From NCBI GenBank assembly GCA_047975265.1, contig JBKEDE010000079.1, positions 1-10,572 on the forward strand: a DNA stretch of 10,572 nucleotides, in the 5' to 3' direction. The notes beneath the pieces were generated by a model that did no database searches, was not told the origin of the DNA, and saw only the letters and a program-made list of their open reading frames with translations. Positions 6,154 to 10,572 of this stretch are shown here, in pieces; position 1 is the first letter of the stretch, and the number at the start of each line of letters is the position of its first letter. The translations under genes and the position numbers were made by a program. Source of the DNA: UJ101 sp047975265. Lineage in GTDB: Bacteria; Bacteroidota; Bacteroidia; Flavobacteriales; UJ101.

Positions 6154-8961
6154 ATGAAACAAAAATTTTTAGGATTGACTTTAATAATGTTTACAGGAGG
6201 ATTTCTGTACTCGCAAAGTGTTGTTAAAGGAATAGTAGAAAATGAGCAAGGAGAAGTTGTGGCAGATGTTGAGGTAATGACTCAAGACGGTCAGAACTTT
6301 ACTTTTACAGATGAAAACGGATCGTATTCATTGGTTTTGGAAAGGGGAACTTATACGTTGAATTTTGATGGTTTGGAAGGGGGAAAAGCATCAAAAAACA
6401 TTACGTTAAAAAATGAAGAAGAATACAATTTGAATGTTATTTTATCTAAAAACGTAGAAAATACGTCGGATGGTAATTTAAAGGAAGTCCAAATTGTAGG
6501 GAAAAAAATTCAAAAAGGCTCTGAATCAGAAGCATTGGTATTACAGAAAAAAGCCGTAATGCTAAAGGAAGTCGTAAGCGCTCAGGAACTTTCTAGGAAA
6601 GGAGTTTCCAATGCAGCAGGCGCGGTATCAAAAATTGCTGGAGTTTCCAAACAAGAGGAAACAGGAGATGTGTACGTTAGAGGATTGGGAGATCGTTACT
6701 TAAATACGACTTTAAACGGTTTGCCAATGCCTTCTAATGATATTGAAAAGAAAAATATTGATTTGAATTTATTTGCTACGGATGTTATTGAAAATGTAGC
6801 CATATCCAAAACATATAGTACAGAGTTTTCCGCCGATTTTGGTGCAGGTAATGTAGATATCACATCAAAAAATTATACGGGAAATGCTTTTATTAAACCA
6901 AGTATAGGTGTAGGAATCAATACAAGAGCCGTAGGAAAAGATTTTGTAAAATCAGAAGGAACAGGTTCTTTTGGATTTTATGGAAGATATAATCATAATC
7001 CCTTTGCTGTAGTAGTTTCTCACGGAGTAGATCCGGAGAAAGGAGGAATTCCTTATAACAGTTCGATAGCACTTACAGGAGGTAATTCGTTTGATTTAGG
7101 AGAAGAAGGAAAGCTAAGTTTTTTTTTGACCGGATCATTCAATAATTCCTACAAGTATCGAGAAGGACAACGACAAAATTTTACAACCGTATCGGCGGTT
7201 AATTTTCCGGATATGAAAGAATATGAATATTCAACGACCACAACGGCTATGGCTAATTTAATCTATAAAATAAACAATAAAAATACTTTGCGGTATAATA
7301 CGCTTTTTATCAATAAATCAAAAGATGAAGTAGGCTATTACGGTTATAAAGGACAAGGTTTTTTTCGTGATTTAAACCGTGAAACAGGCTATTACCAACA
7401 AAATGTACAATTTAATCAAGATATGATTATTGTAAATCAATTATTGGGAGAACATGTATTGGGAAAGAAGTGGAATTTGGATTGGGGAGCGGCTTATAAC
7501 TATGTTAAATCGGATGAACCCGACCGTAAACGTATATCCATTGAAAATTATGATTATGAATTAGATGGAGACCTAACAACCAACGCCTCTTTTTGGACTA
7601 ATATTTCCTTTGATAATCAACGGTATTTTCAAAAAATAAAAGATGATGAATTTGCAGGAAATTTGAATGTAGCTTACACAATATCAGACGCTTTAAAACT
7701 TAAAATAGGTTATACAGGGCGTTATAAAGAGCGTAATTTTGAGAATATTCGTTACGGATACAAAAATTTTGACCCGAGTTTACAAACCGTTGATGATATC
7801 ACAAATCTAAATTCGGTTTTTAATTATCAAAATATAAATGCCGGTTTAATTCAAACGGATGTTTTCAGACCTTTGTATCCTAATTTAACCGGTTTGACAA
7901 CAACCAATGCTCCGGGACTACCCGAAAACACCTATACGGGAGAGTTAAATGTTCATGCAGGAATATTAGCTTCTGAAATCAACTTAGGAGAAAAATGGTT
8001 AATCGTTCCCGGCGTACGAATAGAAAATGCTTCACAAAAAATTAATTATAATGTAATTAATTTAGGAAATAACGGAATAGGAAACAACGGTTTTGATGAA
8101 GTGTTGTGGTTGCCTAATCTGAACGTAAAATATGCTGTAACAGAAGATCAAAATATACGTTTTGCAGCCTCAAAAACAGCCTCTTATGCAGAATTTAAAG
8201 AAGTAGCACCTTACGTTTATGAAGGCGTTACACAGCGAATAGGAGGAAATCCGGACTTATTGGGACACCGTGATGGAATTTCCTATAAAAATGTAGAAGA
8301 TGTAGCCTACTCAGACATTTACAATGTAGATTTAAAATACGAATGGTTTTTAAATCACGGAGGATTACTTTCATTGGCAACTTTCTATAAACAAATTCAT
8401 AATCCGGTTAATTTAGTTACGGCAAATGATGCTACCGGAACAGAACGTTTTTTTAGAACCGGTGAAAAAGCCAACGTATTTGGAATAGAATTAGAACTGA
8501 AAAAGAAAATTATCGGGAAATTATCAGGAGGATTGAATGCTTCTTATATGTACACAAAGCAGGATTTGTACGATAATATTTCAGGAACGTATAGTGTAAG
8601 TTTCAATCGTTCTGAAGAGAAATTACAAGGAGCCTCTCCTTTTATTTTAAATGCTGATTTGAATTATGAAACCACATGGAGTATTTTCAAACCGACATTT
8701 ACCGTTGTCATGAATTATTTTTCAGACCGTATTTACGCATTGGGTTCAGGACAATTAGGAAATAAAATTGAAAAGGGAATTCCAACACTGGATTTTGTGG
8801 TGAGAAGCAAGGTAGGAAACAAAGCCGAAATAAGTTTAAAGGCACTAAATATATTAGACCCCTCCATAGAAATTTACCGTGAAGGAGAAAATAATGATAT
8901 AACACTATCTAAATACAAAAACGGAATCGAAATAGGATTCGGTTTTAACTATAAATTTTAA
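6154..8961 (+). CDS. TonB-dependent outer-membrane receptor with carboxypeptidase-D-like N-terminal domain
   Basis: This is a 935-residue TonB-dependent transporter. A signal peptide spans residues 1-20 (basic MKQK, hydrophobic core, cleavage near LYS-QS). A carboxypeptidase-regulatory-like beta-sandwich covers about 22-100, followed by a linker with a TonB-box-like LKEVQIVG (109-116). The plug spans about 127-245 and contains VYVRGLGDRY (173-182) and LNGLPMP. A 22-strand-type barrel fills the rest and ends in aromatic FNYKF, typical of outer-membrane barrels. It moves a substrate across the outer membrane using TonB energy. No SusD partner follows; a beta-helix lipoprotein takes that place. 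An in-frame ATG at 6139 would add five residues, but only the 6154 ATG has the A-rich upstream sequence usual here. It is divergent from the two-component genes and probably under their control. The substrate is unknown; phosphate or a phosphorylated compound is a guess. Confidence 0.92.
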   Translation: MKQKFLGLTLIMFTGGFLYSQSVVKGIVENEQGEVVADVEVMTQDGQNFTFTDENGSYSLVLERGTYTLNFDGLEGGKASKNITLKNEEEYNLNVILSKNVENTSDGNLKEVQIVGKKIQKGSESEALVLQKKAVMLKEVVSAQELSRKGVSNAAGAVSKIAGVSKQEETGDVYVRGLGDRYLNTTLNGLPMPSNDIEKKNIDLNLFATDVIENVAISKTYSTEFSADFGAGNVDITSKNYTGNAFIKPSIGVGINTRAVGKDFVKSEGTGSFGFYGRYNHNPFAVVVSHGVDPEKGGIPYNSSIALTGGNSFDLGEEGKLSFFLTGSFNNSYKYREGQRQNFTTVSAVNFPDMKEYEYSTTTTAMANLIYKINNKNTLRYNTLFINKSKDEVGYYGYKGQGFFRDLNRETGYYQQNVQFNQDMIIVNQLLGEHVLGKKWNLDWGAAYNYVKSDEPDRKRISIENYDYELDGDLTTNASFWTNISFDNQRYFQKIKDDEFAGNLNVAYTISDALKLKIGYTGRYKERNFENIRYGYKNFDPSLQTVDDITNLNSVFNYQNINAGLIQTDVFRPLYPNLTGLTTTNAPGLPENTYTGELNVHAGILASEINLGEKWLIVPGVRIENASQKINYNVINLGNNGIGNNGFDEVLWLPNLNVKYAVTEDQNIRFAASKTASYAEFKEVAPYVYEGVTQRIGGNPDLLGHRDGISYKNVEDVAYSDIYNVDLKYEWFLNHGGLLSLATFYKQIHNPVNLVTANDATGTERFFRTGEKANVFGIELELKKKIIGKLSGGLNASYMYTKQDLYDNISGTYSVSFNRSEEKLQGASPFILNADLNYETTWSIFKPTFTVVMNYFSDRIYALGSGQLGNKIEKGIPTLDFVVRSKVGNKAEISLKALNILDPSIEIYREGENNDITLSKYKNGIEIGFGFNYKF

Positions 8962-8983
8962 AATAAACAATTAAAAGATAAAA

Positions 8984-10165
8984 ATGAAAAAAAACATTTT
9001 AAGCTGGGCTTTTATAACAGCAATCGTCTTAGTATCATGTGAAGATGACACAGCTGATATTATTATAAACAACAATAACGGAGGAACAACAACCGGCTCT
9101 ACGGAAACGGTCTTTCTATCAGGAACAAAATCTGAAAATCTGACTTTAAACAAAAATACAGAATATATAATCGATGGTCCTTTAATTATGTCCGAAGGTA
9201 CAACACTAACCATTCCTGCCGGAACAACGGTAAAGGCTTCTGCATCAGGTGCTGAAGTTTATATCGCTATCACACAAGGAGCTAAAATTGATGCCAGAGG
9301 AACAGCAGACGCTCCTATCGTGCTTACCTCAAATGCGGCTTCGCCAAAAGCAGGAGATTGGGGAGGACTTATTTTATTGGGAAAAGCTCCTATCAACTCC
9401 GTTGCTGATGCAAACACTACGGCTACCTCAGAAATCGGCTCGTTGCCGTATGGAGGAAGTAATGCTTCGGATAATTCAGGAATTTTACAATACGTACGCG
9501 TTGAATACTCAGGAGGGAAAGCAGACGGACAATCGGAAAACAACGGCTTTTCATTTTACGGCGTAGGAAACGGTACAACAGTAGAATTTATCCAAGCCTA
9601 CGAAGGACTGGATGACGGCGTAGAGTTTTTTGGAGGAACGGTAAATGCTTCCAACGTATCCGTTGTGAACGTAGAAGATGATTCGGTTGATTGGACGGAA
9701 GGTTACACAGGTACTTTAACAGATGTCTATATAAAACAAAATGCCAAAGGAGACAAAGCCTTTGAATGTGACGGATACAACACCGACATAGGAAATAATT
9801 CAAACCCTATTTTTGTTTCATCTCCAACAGTTACAAATATTACGGTAATCGGCGATAGCAGTGCAACGCAAGAAGCGGTTCGATTACGTGCCGGAACAGC
9901 AGGAATTTTCACCAACATGGTTTTAACTGATTATAACGAAGGATTTGATTTGGATTTTGATTCGAATGGAAACGCCAATACCGAGATTACAGGTCAAAAT
10001 GTAGTGAACGGCAAATTAAAAGCAAATCAAGTCTTGTTAAATAATGTAACATTAGCAGTAAAAAATGATACCGGAGTTGCTTTTGCCGAATCAGACTTTC
10101 TGACCGAAGATGCCAATGCCACAGGAACAGATTATGCTTCTTGGGGTTCCGGATGGACTAAATAA
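8984..10165 (+). CDS. Beta-helix-type exported lipoprotein, partner of the TonB-dependent receptor
   Basis: This is a 393-residue lipoprotein. The signal peptide ends in lipobox LVSC with Cys19, followed at once by Glu-Asp-Asp; acidic residues here resemble the surface-export signal of Bacteroidota lipoproteins, so exposure on the cell surface is plausible. A flexible Asn/Gly/Thr linker (29-42) leads to short repeating strands and turns (GTTLTIPAGTTV at 72-83, then IDARGTADAPIVLTS at 102-116, GDWGGLILLG, and YVRVEYSGG), the look of a right-handed parallel beta-helix. Acidic clusters (209-214, 231-236, and DLDFDSNGN at 322-330) could bind a cation. No catalytic motif was recognised. It starts 22 bases after the receptor gene and ends the transcription unit at a clear terminator. 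Its probable job is ligand capture for the receptor. Base composition looks somewhat richer in G+C than neighbouring genes. Confidence 0.85.
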   Translation: MKKNILSWAFITAIVLVSCEDDTADIIINNNNGGTTTGSTETVFLSGTKSENLTLNKNTEYIIDGPLIMSEGTTLTIPAGTTVKASASGAEVYIAITQGAKIDARGTADAPIVLTSNAASPKAGDWGGLILLGKAPINSVADANTTATSEIGSLPYGGSNASDNSGILQYVRVEYSGGKADGQSENNGFSFYGVGNGTTVEFIQAYEGLDDGVEFFGGTVNASNVSVVNVEDDSVDWTEGYTGTLTDVYIKQNAKGDKAFECDGYNTDIGNNSNPIFVSSPTVTNITVIGDSSATQEAVRLRAGTAGIFTNMVLTDYNEGFDLDFDSNGNANTEITGQNVVNGKLKANQVLLNNVTLAVKNDTGVAFAESDFLTEDANATGTDYASWGSGWTK

Positions 10166-10207
10166 ATCAAAGTAACTTGTTCTCATAAGTGTATAAAGTA
10201 ATTTTTT

Positions 10208-10244
10208 AAAAAGAGTTCAGTTTTCATAAAACCGAACTCTTTTT
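10208..10244 (+). terminator. Intrinsic terminator of the receptor/lipoprotein unit
   Basis: GAGTTC (10213-10218) pairs with GAACTC (10234-10239), and GTTTT (10220-10224) pairs with AAAAC (10228-10232), around one A-C mismatch and a CAT loop. Five A residues on the left pair with the T run on the right. The stem begins 43 bases after the stop codon. The A and T tracts on each side could let it work on both strands. Confidence 0.88.
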
Positions 10245-10268
10245 TATTTCTTATAACTTCTTAAGTTT

Positions 10269-10289
10269 AAGCATACATGCTTTTTTTTT
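10269..10289 (+). terminator. Possible second intrinsic terminator
   Basis: AAGCA (10269-10273) pairs with TGCTT (10278-10282) around a TACA loop, followed by an uninterrupted T run to 10289. The stem is short. It may act as a backup to the strong terminator 25 bases upstream. Confidence 0.45.
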
Positions 10290-10368
10290 CGATAGATGAG
10301 GAAAAAGAAAAAAACTTGTCTAATTCTTAAACAAATGTTAAATTCTCTTATCATAACCCTATAAATCA

Positions 10369-10376
10369 TATATTTG
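10369..10376 (+). promoter_or_regulatory. -7 promoter element of the structured leader/small RNA
   Basis: TATATTTG is an exact TAnnTTTG box. No TTTG lies 17-23 bases upstream, so the -33 element is missing, which often means that an activator is needed. Upstream, TTAAAC (10327-10332) and TTAAAT (10338-10343) are 11 bases apart in the -33 zone and could be such an activator site. Transcription should start near 10380-10384. Confidence 0.5.
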
Positions 10377-10381
10377 TATAA

Positions 10382-10479
10382 TCTCTCTTTTTAAGAGCCT
10401 TATAAAAGAGGAGAAAAGTACTATTGACCTTGATGGATGAGTGCCGGTTATATCAATGAAGTACGAGGGTCTTTTTTTT
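10382..10479 (+). ncRNA. Structured leader or small RNA of about 98 nt with its own terminator-like end (unrecognised)
   Basis: A promoter box stands just before it and a U8 tract (10472-10479) ends it. The first hairpin pairs TCTC and TCTTTT (10382-10391) with AAAAGA and GAGA (10404-10414), with one bulged G. The second part can fold in more than one way. GACCTT (10426-10431) pairs with AGGGTC (10466-10471) next to the U run, a terminator form. Alternatively ATTGA (10423-10427) pairs with TCAAT (10453-10457), with GTAC (10418-10421) on GTAC (10461-10464), which would break the terminator stem. TTGAT (10430-10434) can also pair with ATCAA (10452-10456). The following lipoprotein ATG is only 23 bases past the U run, so this may be a conditional attenuator or riboswitch, or a free-standing sRNA. 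I do not recognise a known class. The folding was done by eye. Confidence 0.4.
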
Positions 10480-10502
10480 AAAAAATTTAATACATTACAA
10501 TA

Positions 10503-10572
10503 ATGAAAAAAAGTTTACACCTCAGTTTAATTATAACGCTTACTGCCCTTGTGCTGTTGCAGTGCGACAACC
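10503..10572 (+). CDS. N-terminus of an exported lipoprotein, cut by the window edge
   Basis: Twenty-three codons are visible from the ATG at 10503. They form a lipoprotein signal peptide: basic start (MKKS), a hydrophobic core rich in Leu, Ile and Thr, then LLQC with Cys21 and an Asp after it. The Gln at -1 is less usual than Gly, Ala or Ser, so lipidation is likely but not certain. The mature protein lies outside the window, so its function is unknown. It follows the structured leader/terminator and lies downstream of the receptor/lipoprotein unit, apparently with its own promoter near 10369. Confidence 0.65.
   Translation, partial: MKKSLHLSLIITLTALVLLQCDN

Noticed and set aside
8708..8905. 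Minus-strand open frame of 65 codons inside the receptor gene
   Set aside because: It lies wholly within a well-supported gene on the other strand, has no promoter or recognisable domain, and its composition fits a reverse-strand shadow.
8971..9918. Several open frames on both strands overlapping the beta-helix lipoprotein gene
   Set aside because: All are contained in or antisense to the lipoprotein gene, which has a clean signal peptide, repeats and a terminator. They arise from its relatively G+C-rich, stop-poor sequence.
10296..10364. 22-codon open frame beginning with a run of lysines
   Set aside because: It starts just after the second T-rich terminator, has no upstream start signals, overlaps the putative operator region and ends before the promoter box. 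It is more likely chance in A-rich DNA.

Overview
The window reads as a low-GC chromosomal segment from a member of the Bacteroidota, most likely class Flavobacteriia. Three things point there: lipoproteins and a TonB-dependent receptor with a carboxypeptidase-D-like N-terminal domain, start codons preceded by A-rich rather than strong Shine-Dalgarno sequence, and promoter elements of the Bacteroidota type (TTTG, then about 17-23 bases, then TAnnTTTG). The genus cannot be named from the sequence alone.

Layout. Left edge (1-168, minus): the first 56 codons of what looks like an IS982-family transposase, running off the window. Then a 68-residue unrecognised acidic/basic helical protein (265-471, plus). 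It converges on a minus-strand oligopeptide-type ABC substrate-binding lipoprotein (494-2149). A compact divergent promoter region (about 2150-2224), with a TATCTTTG box on each strand, separates that gene from mtaB (tRNA ms2t6A37 methylthiotransferase, probably starting at GTG and close to leaderless). A small alpha/beta hydrolase (3575-4231) follows mtaB.

Centre: a two-component pair on the minus strand, an OmpR/PhoB-type response regulator (5260-5943) and a PhoR-like histidine kinase (4248-5267) that overlap by 8 bases. It diverges from a two-gene plus-strand unit: a TonB-dependent outer-membrane receptor (6154-8961) and an exported beta-helix-type lipoprotein (8984-10165). The divergent intergenic region holds a perfect 10-base direct repeat with an 11-base period (6055-6075), flanked by a second, 15-base near-identical repeat pair (6040-6054 and 6087-6101). 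This is the geometry bound by PhoB/OmpR regulators, so the two-component system probably controls the receptor/lipoprotein unit. Phosphate limitation is the most natural guess for the signal, but the sequence does not prove it.

Right end: the receptor unit ends in a clear intrinsic terminator (10208-10244) and perhaps a second (10269-10289). A TATATTTG promoter element (10369-10376) then precedes a roughly 98-base structured transcript that ends in a hairpin plus eight U residues (10382-10479). It lies just before another lipoprotein gene (10503 onward, cut by the window edge). This leader or small RNA, with mutually exclusive pairings, is the least explained element in the window. I saw no tRNA, rRNA or CRISPR array.
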